From positions 1 to 13,476 of the forward strand of contig WFPV01000065.1 in NCBI GenBank assembly GCA_015487405.1: a DNA stretch of 13,476 bases, read 5' to 3'. Source of the stretch: Aquifex sp. Lineage in GTDB: Bacteria > Aquificota > Aquificia > Aquificales > Aquificaceae. The position numbers and the translations under genes were made by a program. Below the pieces are notes generated by a model that was given only the letters and a program-made list of their open reading frames with translations, searched no databases and was not told the DNA's origin. Positions 1 to 7,146 of the stretch are shown in pieces; the first letter of the stretch is position 1; each line of letters opens with the position of its first letter.

Positions 1-441
1 ATCTCTATTCTCCCTCCTCCTTATCTTGGCATTCTCTTGAAAGCACCGCAGCAAAAACTAAAAAACTTACAAAATTCCTATGAACGATACCGTTTACGAG
101 CTTTTAAGGGGGCTTGAAAAGATAAAAAAGATCACAGATACGTTTTCACAAACAGGTTCGGACTGCCGTATCACTACGAGCACAAAACCTACTTAAAAGT
201 TTTTAAAAATGCTTGTAAAAAGGCAGGTTTAGAAAACGTTCGTTTCCACGACCTGAAACACACATTCGCTTCATGGATAGCTATGAAATCAAAGGACATT
301 TACGCCATTCAAAAACTCTTAAACCATTCTTCCTTGGAAACAACCGAAAGGTATGCACATCTTACGGAAGACTACTTAAAGCAAGTAATTAACAGCCTTT
401 CCGATTTCGGCAGTTTTTCGGCAAGGAAAAAAGAAAAGTGA
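1..441 (+). pseudogene. Tyrosine recombinase (phage-type integrase), decayed 3' part
   Basis: C-terminal catalytic half of a lambda-type integrase; the 5' part lies outside the window. Frame 1 from about 130 to the TGA at 439-441 reads HRYVFTNRFG, then FHDLKHTFASW, LLNHSSLETTERYAHL and a basic tail. The Tyr in TERYAHL fits the nucleophile and the His in LLNH the box II His. The second catalytic Arg (HxLR) is Lys here. The reading frame is broken twice. Frame 3 encodes KTKKLTK up to about 74, frame 2 encodes IPMNDTVYELLRGLEKIKK (74-130), and frame 1 carries the rest. Each join needs a -1 shift, in A-rich tracts, and joined they give a normal integrase segment. Two breaks plus the Arg-to-Lys change make a dead gene the best reading. 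The second break is an A AAA AAG slippery heptamer (124-130), so recoding there cannot be fully excluded. It points into the 3' end of tRNA-Pro, as integrases of tRNA-borne islands often do. Confidence 0.85.
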
Positions 442-449
442 TTTTTCCT

Positions 450-470
450 TCGGGGCGACCGGACTCGAAC
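450..470. other. Probable attachment (att) region of an integrated element at the tRNA-Pro 3' end
   Basis: The T-arm and acceptor 3' half of tRNA-Pro lie directly beside the integrase remnant, which is the usual position of an att core for tRNA-targeting tyrosine recombinases. The element would extend left of position 450. The diagnostic second copy of this segment is not in the window, so the exact core is unknown and the call rests on layout only. Confidence 0.3.
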
Positions 471-522
471 CGGCGACCTCTGGCTCCCGAAGCCAGCGCG
501 CTACCACCTGCGCTACGCCCCG
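450..522 (-). tRNA. tRNA-Pro, anticodon CGG
   Basis: The minus strand folds into a complete 73-base cloverleaf: acceptor CGGGGCG (522-516) with CGCCCCG (457-451), D stem GCGC/GCGC, anticodon stem CTGGC/GCCAG around loop TTCGGGA, and T stem GCCGG/CCGGT around TTCGAGT with one wobble pair. Loop positions 34-36 are CGG, which reads proline codon CCG. The discriminator base is A (complement of 450). CCA is not encoded, since AGG follows, so it must be added enzymatically. The GC-rich stems fit a thermophile. A TATATT (complement of 535-540) lies a suitable distance upstream for a -10 box, but no good -35 is visible. With clpB ending 58 bases upstream and no hairpin terminator between them, read-through from clpB is also possible. 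Confidence 0.97.
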
Positions 523-580
523 TCTAAAAAAGAAAATATACAACAAAGAAGGTATTAAAAGAAAAAGCAAGGAGGAAACC

Positions 581-3500
581 TTAACTTTCTTTCTTTTCCG
601 GATTATCCTTAGCGGATGCTTCAGCAGTTTCTTTCTGCTTTTCGTACTCTTCCTTTGGCAGGAATACGAACTCCCCGTCCTTGTAATCTACGACTACGGT
701 CATTCCATCTTTGATTTCTCCTCTGATTATCTTGTCAGCCAATGGAGTTTCTACATACTTCTGTATCGTTCTCTTTAGGGGCCTTGCACCGAATGCAGGG
801 TCGTATCCTCTCCTCACAAGTTCTTTCTTTGCCTCTTCAGTTAGCTTTATCTTTATGTTCCTTTCGGCGAGTCTCTTGTTTACGTTTGCAATGAGCAGGT
901 CTATGATTTGGGAGAGTTCCTTCATCGTGAGAGGCTTGAATACGATTATGTCGTCAATTCTGTTGATGAATTCGGGTCTCATGTAGAGCTTTAGCTCTTC
1001 TAAGACCTTTTCCCTTGCCTTTTCAAACTCCTTGTTCAGAGTTTCTTCGTCCGCATCTACGGGAATGTTCAAGAGATACTGCGAACCTATGTTAGAGGTC
1101 ATGATAATTACGGTATTTCTGAAGTCAACTGTTCTTCCGTGGCTATCAGTCAGTCTTCCATCGTCAAGAACTTGGAGGAAGAGGTCTAACACTCTGGGGT
1201 GTGCCTTTTCTATTTCGTCAAGCAGGATGACCGAGTAGGGTTTTCTTCTTACAGCCTCTGTGAGCTTTCCTCCTTCCTCGTATCCTACGTATCCCGGAGG
1301 TGCTCCAATGAGCTTAGCTACGGAGTGCTCTTCCTTGAATTCTGACATATCCAGTCTTATGAGAGCGTCCTCGTCTCCGAATAGGAGTTCTGCGAGAGCT
1401 TTGGAGAGTTCGGTTTTTCCTACACCGGTAGGTCCTAAGAAAAGGAAGCTCGCTATAGGTCTCTTGGGGTCCTTGAGTCCTGCTCTTGCTCTTCTTATAG
1501 CTTCAGCTACTGCCTTGACGGCGTGGTCCTGGTCAACAACTCTCTTGTGGAGCTCCTCTTCAAGCTTAAGGAGTTTCTGCATTTCTTCTTCCTTGAGTCT
1601 GGATACGGGTATGCCGGTCCATTCGGAGACTACTTCTGCAACGTCGTCCCAGGTTACTACGAGCTCCTGAGACTTTTGCTGTTCTAAGGCTTTTAGTTCC
1701 TTTTCAAGCTTTACCTTTTCTATCTTGAGCTCGGCTTCTCTTTCGTAGTCGCCCTTTTCCGCAGCCTCCTTAATTTTGTCGTCAAGCTCTTCTATCTTCT
1801 TCTTGAGCTCCTTAATCTTAGCTTCTACTCCACCTTGTTTACTGAGGAGTTCTTGCTTTTGCTTTTCAAGTTGAGCTTTCTGTATCTTAAGCTGTGCCTC
1901 TTTTTCGTAATCACCTTTTAGGTTAGCTTGAATAATCTCCTCTTCAAGTGCCTTAATCTTTCTCTCAATTTCTTGAACTTCAGGCGGAGTTCCGATGACT
2001 TTTAGCTTCTTCCTCGCTGCGGCTTGGTCAAGTGCATCTATAGCTTTGTCGGGGAGTCTTCTGAAGGTTACGTATCTCTTAGTCAGTTTTACCGCCGCTT
2101 CTATAGCCTCGTCAGAAATCTTTACCTTGTGGTATTGCTCTAACTTAGGTCTCAAACCTTTTAGGATTTCTATAGTTTGCTCTTCGGTAGGCTCGTCTAC
2201 GAATACTGGTTGGAATCTCCTTTCAAGGGCAGGGTCCTTCTCTATATACTTTCTGTATTCGTCAACGGTGGTTGCACCAATTACTCTAATCTCACCTCTT
2301 GCAAGTGCGGGTTTCATTATGTTTGCGGCGTCAACTGCTCCTTCAGCCGCTCCCGCTCCTACTACGGTGTGAATCTCGTCTATGAAGAGTATTACGTTTC
2401 CTTTGTTCTTTACTTCATCAAGGAGTGCCTTTAGTCTCTCTTCAAACTCTCCCCTGTATTTGGAGCCTGCAAGGAGCGAAGCCATATCTATTGACCATAT
2501 TTCCTTGTCCTGTAACTCGGGCGGAACTTCCTTGTTGACTATTCTCTGCGCTAATCCTTCCACTATTGCGGTCTTTCCTACTCCGGGGTCTCCGACGAGA
2601 ACTGGATTATTCTTTGTTCTTCTGAGGAGTATTTCTATAACTTGATTGATTTCCTTTTCCCTGCCAATAACTGGGTCAAGCTTTCCTTGGCGAGCGAGTT
2701 CGTTTAAGTTAACACCAAACCGCTCAAGAGGAGACTTTTCTTCTTCTTTAAGCTCTTGAGTAACATCCTTCTTCATCTCTTTTTCACCTCCTAAAACTTG
2801 ATTTAATAACTTACCACCTATGGTGTCAGTAGCTTCAATTAACGCAGCTCCGATATGCGAGGGCTGAACCTGACTCTCACCCTCGCTGACGGCTTTATCT
2901 TGAGCTTTTTCAAGAACCTTAGTTAAATACTGGCTATAATCAAAAATGGGTTTTTTACCGAAGACCTTTTCTGCCACCTTGTCTATAATTCTGTCAGGGG
3001 ATATCCCGAGCTCCTTAGCTTGCTCAACCAAGGGGGATTTTTCTAAAGCCTTACGGATTAATCCATCTATCGTTAACTTGTTTTCAAGAAAAGCTCTAAC
3101 GTCTTCTCTGCTAAAGACGGAGCTGAGGGTGTTTTCAACCTGTTCAAGCTGTCTCCTTAAGTTCCTTTCTGCACTTTCTAAACTTCTGAGTTCAACGGCT
3201 AAGGTTTCTGCTGTCCACCAGTCTCCATATCTCCTTGCGAGTTCAAGTTCCTCCTGGATTTTCTGCTTTGCCCTTTGTATTTCTTTTAGCTCCGTCTGAA
3301 CGTTTCCAATGTTAGACTTTACTTCCATTATCTGGGTTCTGAGGTTTATGAGGTTCTGAGCTTCGGTTTCTATGGCTTTCTCAAGCTGTTTGTGGAGATT
3401 CTCTAAGTATTCGTAGACCCTCTTTATGAACTCCTTTCTGTCTATTCCCCTCTTCTCAACGTACTTTGCGACGGGTGATTTTTCATCGGATAGAAGAGCA

Positions 3501-3610
3501 AGGAGCAGGTGGTCCGTATCCACCTTAGTATCTTTAAACTCCTTGGCTATCTCCTTAGCTTTTTCTAAGTATTCTAAGGATTTTGCGGAAAACAGATTCT
3601 CACTTATCAT
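581..3610 (-). CDS. clpB: ClpB ATP-dependent disaggregase (Hsp100), with N-domain insertion
   Basis: Cytoplasmic hexameric AAA+ disaggregase that threads aggregated proteins through its pore with DnaK. The 1009 residues comprise a first Clp_N repeat (about 5-65), an inserted coiled coil (about 70-165), a second Clp_N repeat (about 224-275), AAA-1 (Walker A GDPGVGKT 340-347, Walker B DE 411-412, Arg pair 464-465, pore Tyr385), a coiled-coil middle domain (about 540-655), and AAA-2 (Walker A GPTGVGKT 726-733, Walker B DE 798-799, pore GYVGY 773-777, sensor-2 GAR 941-943). Bacterial ClpB is usually about 860 residues; most of the excess precedes AAA-1. The middle domain and WTGIPVSRL support ClpB over ClpA. 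No ClpP-docking loop was recognised. The ATG at 3608-3610 is chosen because AAGGGGGT lies just upstream and the Clp_N domain starts there. An in-frame ATG at 3667 would overlap the promoter. No CIRCE element was seen. Confidence 0.97.
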   Translation of the reverse strand: MISENLFSAKSLEYLEKAKEIAKEFKDTKVDTDHLLLALLSDEKSPVAKYVEKRGIDRKEFIKRVYEYLENLHKQLEKAIETEAQNLINLRTQIMEVKSNIGNVQTELKEIQRAKQKIQEELELARRYGDWWTAETLAVELRSLESAERNLRRQLEQVENTLSSVFSREDVRAFLENKLTIDGLIRKALEKSPLVEQAKELGISPDRIIDKVAEKVFGKKPIFDYSQYLTKVLEKAQDKAVSEGESQVQPSHIGAALIEATDTIGGKLLNQVLGGEKEMKKDVTQELKEEEKSPLERFGVNLNELARQGKLDPVIGREKEINQVIEILLRRTKNNPVLVGDPGVGKTAIVEGLAQRIVNKEVPPELQDKEIWSIDMASLLAGSKYRGEFEERLKALLDEVKNKGNVILFIDEIHTVVGAGAAEGAVDAANIMKPALARGEIRVIGATTVDEYRKYIEKDPALERRFQPVFVDEPTEEQTIEILKGLRPKLEQYHKVKISDEAIEAAVKLTKRYVTFRRLPDKAIDALDQAAARKKLKVIGTPPEVQEIERKIKALEEEIIQANLKGDYEKEAQLKIQKAQLEKQKQELLSKQGGVEAKIKELKKKIEELDDKIKEAAEKGDYEREAELKIEKVKLEKELKALEQQKSQELVVTWDDVAEVVSEWTGIPVSRLKEEEMQKLLKLEEELHKRVVDQDHAVKAVAEAIRRARAGLKDPKRPIASFLFLGPTGVGKTELSKALAELLFGDEDALIRLDMSEFKEEHSVAKLIGAPPGYVGYEEGGKLTEAVRRKPYSVILLDEIEKAHPRVLDLFLQVLDDGRLTDSHGRTVDFRNTVIIMTSNIGSQYLLNIPVDADEETLNKEFEKAREKVLEELKLYMRPEFINRIDDIIVFKPLTMKELSQIIDLLIANVNKRLAERNIKIKLTEEAKKELVRRGYDPAFGARPLKRTIQKYVETPLADKIIRGEIKDGMTVVVDYKDGEFVFLPKEEYEKQKETAEASAKDNPEKKES

Positions 3611-3638
3611 ACCAGACCCCCTTCTTAAATTTACTTTT

Positions 3639-3667
3639 ATAATATTTATTGAGTGAAATTTTGTCAA
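3639..3667 (-). promoter_or_regulatory. Sigma70-type promoter of clpB
   Basis: On the minus strand a perfect -35 TTGACA (3667-3662) is followed after exactly 17 bases by TATTAT (3644-3639), a 5/6 match to TATAAT. Transcription would start near 3632, giving a leader of about 20 bases that holds the AAGGGGGT ribosome site before the ATG at 3610. This points to housekeeping sigma factor use for a heat-shock gene; no heat-shock sigma or HrcA motif was recognised. Confidence 0.75.
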
Positions 3668-3743
3668 GTTTTATTTTAGAAAAAAAATTCCCCCGGAAGA
3701 GAAAATTTTTAGAACAAATGGGAATTGTAATGAGAAAGAAAGT

Positions 3744-3773
3744 CTAACATCTTTTTAAGATAAAACTTATAAT
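3744..3773 (+). promoter_or_regulatory. Likely promoter of the OmpA/Pal-type lipoprotein gene
   Basis: A perfect TATAAT lies at 3768-3773, with a weak -35 candidate CTAACA (4/6) at 3744-3749, 18 bases away. Transcription would start near 3780, about 29 bases before the ATG, leaving room for the strong GGGAGGTGG ribosome site. The -10 is convincing; the -35 is not. The region is shared with the divergent clpB promoter. Confidence 0.5.
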
Positions 3774-3808
3774 ATTAATTAAAACTTGAGACCGGGAGGT
3801 GGAATAAG

Positions 3809-4405
3809 ATGAAAAAGAAGCTCATCCTCGGGATGGCAGGAGCACTCCTTATAGCGGGATGTGGGACGAAGATAGAAGATCCCTGTAAAGACCCAGATGC
3901 AGCGCTTTCTAAATACCTCATAGAGAAGTGCTACGCGGATTACATGGAACAAATTCTCAAGAATAAAGAAGATATTGCTAAACTCAATCAAAGAGTTTCT
4001 GCAGTTGAAGCGGATGTAGAACAACTAAAGAAAGAGCATGAAGAAATTAAAGCTGAAATTGTTAAGCTGAAGATAACCGGAAAGGAACAAGTTAGGGTAT
4101 ACTTTGCAAGAAACAGATTTACCTTAAGTGCTGACGCCAAGGCTGCTCTCGATGAGCTCATAAACGCTGTTAAGGATAAAGACATCAAAAAGGTTATAGT
4201 CGTAGGTTACGCAAGCAAGCCCGGAACGAGAAGCTACAACCTCAACCTTTCTATGAAGAGAGCTCAAGTTGTGGGAGCTTACCTTGTAAGAAACGGAATT
4301 CCCGTTGAAAAGATAAGAATGGCTTCTTACGGAGAAGAACTCGCTGACCTCATAGGAAGTTCCAGACCCGAACAAAGGGCCGTTGATGTAATCGTTCTCT
4401 ACTAA
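3809..4405 (+). CDS. OmpA/Pal-family outer-membrane lipoprotein
   Basis: Predicted 198-residue lipoprotein. The N-terminus is a short Lys-rich signal (MKKK), a hydrophobic stretch and a lipobox LIAGC with Cys18 as the acylated residue, so export and lipidation are expected. A Cys-containing linker (Cys26, Cys41) is followed by a coiled coil (about 46-90) and a C-terminal OmpA-like peptidoglycan-binding domain (about 95-198). That domain has VYFARNRFTLSADA, YNLNLSMKRA and IRMASYGEE in family order. The Asp that normally binds the diaminopimelate of peptidoglycan (GHTDS in relatives) is missing: the stretch reads GYASKPGT (133-140), although the partner Arg (R151 in LSMKRA) is kept. The ATG follows GGGAGGTGG at a good distance. 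Tol genes are not present nearby, so I call it Pal-like rather than Pal. Its stop overlaps that of the convergent neighbour. Confidence 0.87.
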   Translation: MKKKLILGMAGALLIAGCGTKIEDPCKDPDAALSKYLIEKCYADYMEQILKNKEDIAKLNQRVSAVEADVEQLKKEHEEIKAEIVKLKITGKEQVRVYFARNRFTLSADAKAALDELINAVKDKDIKKVIVVGYASKPGTRSYNLNLSMKRAQVVGAYLVRNGIPVEKIRMASYGEELADLIGSSRPEQRAVDVIVLY

Positions 4406-6480
4406 GCTTCGTCCCCGTCCCCTTTCAATCTTTTTATTACCTCCTCCAACTTATCTGAGGGCTTCTCACAGGTGTAGTTCTTGCATAAGTAGTAAAGTTC
4501 TTTATCCGATTCGGGTATGGATTTTATGAACTCGGAAAGCTCGCTAATTTCAGAAGTTTTCAGAGCCACAAGTAGGTCAGGTAGATACTCCTTATAGAGC
4601 TCCGTAAGGTGCTTTTTATTTTTCAGATTTACTATAACAAGTTCCTTAGTTCCGTTAAGGGCTAAATCAAGAGCCATGAGAGAAAAGGTATGTGCTGAAG
4701 GAAAGTTCGAAATTTCCCAAGAGAACGCCTGGAGCGTTTTAACTCCATATTCTTCAAGCTCTTTCTTTCCGAGGAATCTTCCGAGTCTTAAAAGGTTGTA
4801 AGCGGATACAGAATTTCCAGAGGGTGTAGCTCCGTCGTAAACTTCTTTCTTCCTTACCGGAATGTCCGTAAAGAAATCAGGTGTCTGGAAAAAGCCCCCG
4901 TTTTCTTTATCCCAGAAGTGTTTTATCTGAAGCTCTTGGAGTCTTAGAGCTTCCTCAAGATACTTATCCTCCAAGGTAGCTTCGTAAAGCTCAAAGAGTC
5001 CCCATATTAAGTATGCGTAATCTTCCAAAAATCCGGGGATCTTCGCCTCCCCTTCCATATACGTGTGAAGCAGGTATCCCTTTTCGTCAACCATGTTATT
5101 CAGCAGAAAATCCGCAACCCTCTTTGCCATTTCTATAAATTTCTTCTCCCTTAAGCTCCTTCCTGCGTAGGAAAGCCCCGCTACAGCGAGACCGTTCCAG
5201 TCGGTGAGTATTTTTTCGTCCCTCAACGGCTTTACTCTTTTTTCCCGGGCTTCAAAGAGTTTCTTTCTTATCTCCTCCAGTTTATTTAGTAGCTCCTCTG
5301 GAGCTATTCCAAGCTCCCTCGCAACTTCTTCATATGGTCTTCCTATGTGGAGAACGTTTCTTCCCACTCTCCTTTTGGTGGCTTCTTCTAAGTAGTTTCC
5401 TTCCTCACGCAGGTTGAAAACCTGCGTAACCAATTTCAATTCATCCTCATTTAAAACCTCTTTAAGCTCTTGAAGGCTCCAGGTGTAGAACTTACCTTCC
5501 TCTCCCTCGCTGTCAGCATCCCAGGCGGAGTAAAATGCTCCTTCCGGAGAGAGCATGTCCCTTTCCAAGAATTCCACTATTTCGTAAACAGTTTTCTTAA
5601 AAAGCTCCTTTCCTAAAAGTTGGTAACCTTCGGTGTATGCGATTAGGAGCAATGCCTGGTCGTAGAGCATCTTCTCAAAGTGGGGAAGTAGCCACTCCTT
5701 GTCCGTTGAGTATCTGTGAAAGCCAAAGCCCACGTGGTCGTAGATTCCTCCCATTCTCATCATAGTAAGTGTCTTGTCTATCATCTTTAGTGCCTGTTCT
5801 CTTTTATACCTGTAGTAATACCTTCCGAGGAACATGAGGTTGTGGGGAATGGGAAACTTAAGAGCGTTGCCGAATCCTCCAAAGTACTCATCGTAAGAGG
5901 TAAAGAGTTCAGAAAATGCCCTGTGGAGTGTTTCCTCACCTAAGTTTCCGTGAGCTTTTTTCTTGGCGGCTTCCTGTAAAGCTTTTACGAGATGTTTGGC
6001 TGTATTTAACACCCTTTCCCTATCTTTTTCCCAGAGCTCCTTTATTGTGAGGAGTATCTCTTTGAGTCCCGGTCTCCCGAAGTAGCTCTCCTTAGGAAAG
6101 TATGTTCCTGCAAAGAAAGGCTCTTTATCGGGAGTCATTATTATGGTAAGGGGCCAGCCCCCGCTCCCCGTCATAGCTTGGCAGACGCTCATATAAAAGG
6201 CGTCAATGTCCGGTCTTTCTTCCCTGTCTACCTTTATGGGAACGAAGTATTTATTCAATATTTCCGCAATTTCTTCATCTTCAAAGCTTTCCTTTTCCAT
6301 AACGTGACACCAGTGGCAGGTAGAGTATCCAATAGAGAGAAATATAGGTTTATCTTCCCTTTTAGCCTTTTCAAAGGCTTCCTCACTCCAGGGATACCAG
6401 TCAACGGGATTGTAGGCGTGTTGTCTTAGGTAGGGGCTTTTCTCCTTTATGAGTCTGTTCGGCTTTTTTTCTTTCTGCAT
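4402..6480 (-). CDS. DUF255 thioredoxin-fold protein (YyaL/spermatogenesis-associated 20 family)
   Basis: A 692-residue protein of the DUF255 (thioredoxin_7) family. The N-terminal thioredoxin-like domain (about 1-165) has the family signature SPYLRQHAYNPVDWYPW and the redox motif CHWC (Cys55, Cys58), followed by KVDREERPDID and GGWPLTIIMTPDKEPF. The rest resembles an alpha/alpha six-hairpin barrel like that of glycan-processing enzymes, with YDHVGFGFHRYS, LPHFEKMLYDQALLL, SAWDADSEG and LTDWNGL. The length matches the family. The biochemical role is not settled; a role in thiol redox or sugar metabolism is inferred from the folds. There is no signal peptide, so it is probably cytoplasmic. It starts 45 bases after the pilN-like stop. 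No Shine-Dalgarno precedes the ATG, but a TATACT box ends about 8 bases before it, so a near-leaderless transcript is possible. Confidence 0.93.
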   Translation of the reverse strand: MQKEKKPNRLIKEKSPYLRQHAYNPVDWYPWSEEAFEKAKREDKPIFLSIGYSTCHWCHVMEKESFEDEEIAEILNKYFVPIKVDREERPDIDAFYMSVCQAMTGSGGWPLTIIMTPDKEPFFAGTYFPKESYFGRPGLKEILLTIKELWEKDRERVLNTAKHLVKALQEAAKKKAHGNLGEETLHRAFSELFTSYDEYFGGFGNALKFPIPHNLMFLGRYYYRYKREQALKMIDKTLTMMRMGGIYDHVGFGFHRYSTDKEWLLPHFEKMLYDQALLLIAYTEGYQLLGKELFKKTVYEIVEFLERDMLSPEGAFYSAWDADSEGEEGKFYTWSLQELKEVLNEDELKLVTQVFNLREEGNYLEEATKRRVGRNVLHIGRPYEEVARELGIAPEELLNKLEEIRKKLFEAREKRVKPLRDEKILTDWNGLAVAGLSYAGRSLREKKFIEMAKRVADFLLNNMVDEKGYLLHTYMEGEAKIPGFLEDYAYLIWGLFELYEATLEDKYLEEALRLQELQIKHFWDKENGGFFQTPDFFTDIPVRKKEVYDGATPSGNSVSAYNLLRLGRFLGKKELEEYGVKTLQAFSWEISNFPSAHTFSLMALDLALNGTKELVIVNLKNKKHLTELYKEYLPDLLVALKTSEISELSEFIKSIPESDKELYYLCKNYTCEKPSDKLEEVIKRLKGDGDEA

Positions 6481-6525
6481 AAGGCTTGAGTATAAAAGGG
6501 AGAAAAACTTTTTCTATGTAAAAGC

Positions 6526-7146
6526 TCACTTTTTGACGGTTTCTACGGGTTCGTTGAGCTTTTGTAAACAGAAGCGTTTTATGGGAAGCCCTCCCACTTC
6601 TACATACGTTTGGGACATAAGCTGGTACCTGTTAAGATCCAGAGTATTTCCGAAGGCTACCACGTCCATTTGCACAATCGGGGAACCTAAGATTATCCTT
6701 GAAGCTTCTTCGATATCACACTCTTTCGAACCAATACCCGAACAGAGGGAAAGATTTTGAACTACTAAGTTTCCTTGCATTCTTTGAACTTCTAAAATTT
6801 CTTGTGTCACACTTTCATTGTGTTTCCTTAAGTAATCCGCAAGCTTTTGTTCAAACTCCAGATCGGCTATCTTGTTTCTTAAAGCTCTAATTTCAGCAAG
6901 GAGTTTATCCTTCTTCTCCTTTGCCTGTGCTACCTGATTTTCTAAGTCCTCAATCTTATTTTTCATATAAAAGCTCACAAGTGCGGAAAGAATTAGAGAG
7001 AGAATTCCTATAACGAAAAGTACCAGGTATAGATTTCCCGCACTGAACTCTTTAAGAGAAGAAGAATTAAAACTTTTTATTTTTTTCAGAAAACCTTTTT
7101 TTCTGTTTAAGTTTATTCTTATAAATTCTTTCTTTCCTTGTCTCAT
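6526..7146 (-). CDS. PilN-like inner-membrane pilus/secretion platform protein
   Basis: A 206-residue bitopic membrane protein with PilN architecture. A basic cytoplasmic N-terminus has RINLNRKKG (the INL motif that PilN uses to contact PilM, though the usual following LP is absent). One membrane segment follows (about 39-61), then a charged coiled coil (about 62-105) and a mainly beta periplasmic-side domain. Cys135, Cys143 and Cys193 are predicted outside the membrane. In type IV pili PilN links cytoplasmic PilM to PilO in the alignment complex. The identification rests on architecture, size and the preceding PilM-like gene; overall similarity to PilN is weak, and a GspL-type secretion role is possible. 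The ATG overlaps the upstream stop (ATGA), with GAGGAG just before it, so translation is probably coupled. No PilO or PilP follows. Confidence 0.65.
   Translation of the reverse strand: MRQGKKEFIRINLNRKKGFLKKIKSFNSSSLKEFSAGNLYLVLFVIGILSLILSALVSFYMKNKIEDLENQVAQAKEKKDKLLAEIRALRNKIADLEFEQKLADYLRKHNESVTQEILEVQRMQGNLVVQNLSLCSGIGSKECDIEEASRIILGSPIVQMDVVAFGNTLDLNRYQLMSQTYVEVGGLPIKRFCLQKLNEPVETVKK

Noticed and set aside
74..441. Functional integrase made by programmed frameshifting
   Set aside because: Two shifts would be needed, only one site is slippery, and the HxLR Arg is Lys, so decay is simpler. The slippery site is kept as a finding.
376..570. Minus-strand open frame of 64 codons containing a GVAQVVARWLREPEVAGSSPVAP-like peptide
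   Set aside because: It is the conceptual translation of the tRNA-Pro gene plus flanks, a well-known false protein; no ribosome site or family similarity.
523..580. Intrinsic terminator after clpB
   Set aside because: The spacer is AT- and pyrimidine-rich on the minus strand but contains no GC stem-loop followed by a T run.
1260..1670. Plus-strand 136-codon open frame opposite clpB AAA-2
   Set aside because: Ser-rich shadow of the conserved clpB coding strand.
3611..3667. Nineteen-residue N-terminal extension of ClpB from an ATG at 3667
   Set aside because: The extension would run through the -35/-10 promoter, precedes the conserved Clp_N start, and lacks a ribosome site; the ATG at 3610 has AAGGGGGT.
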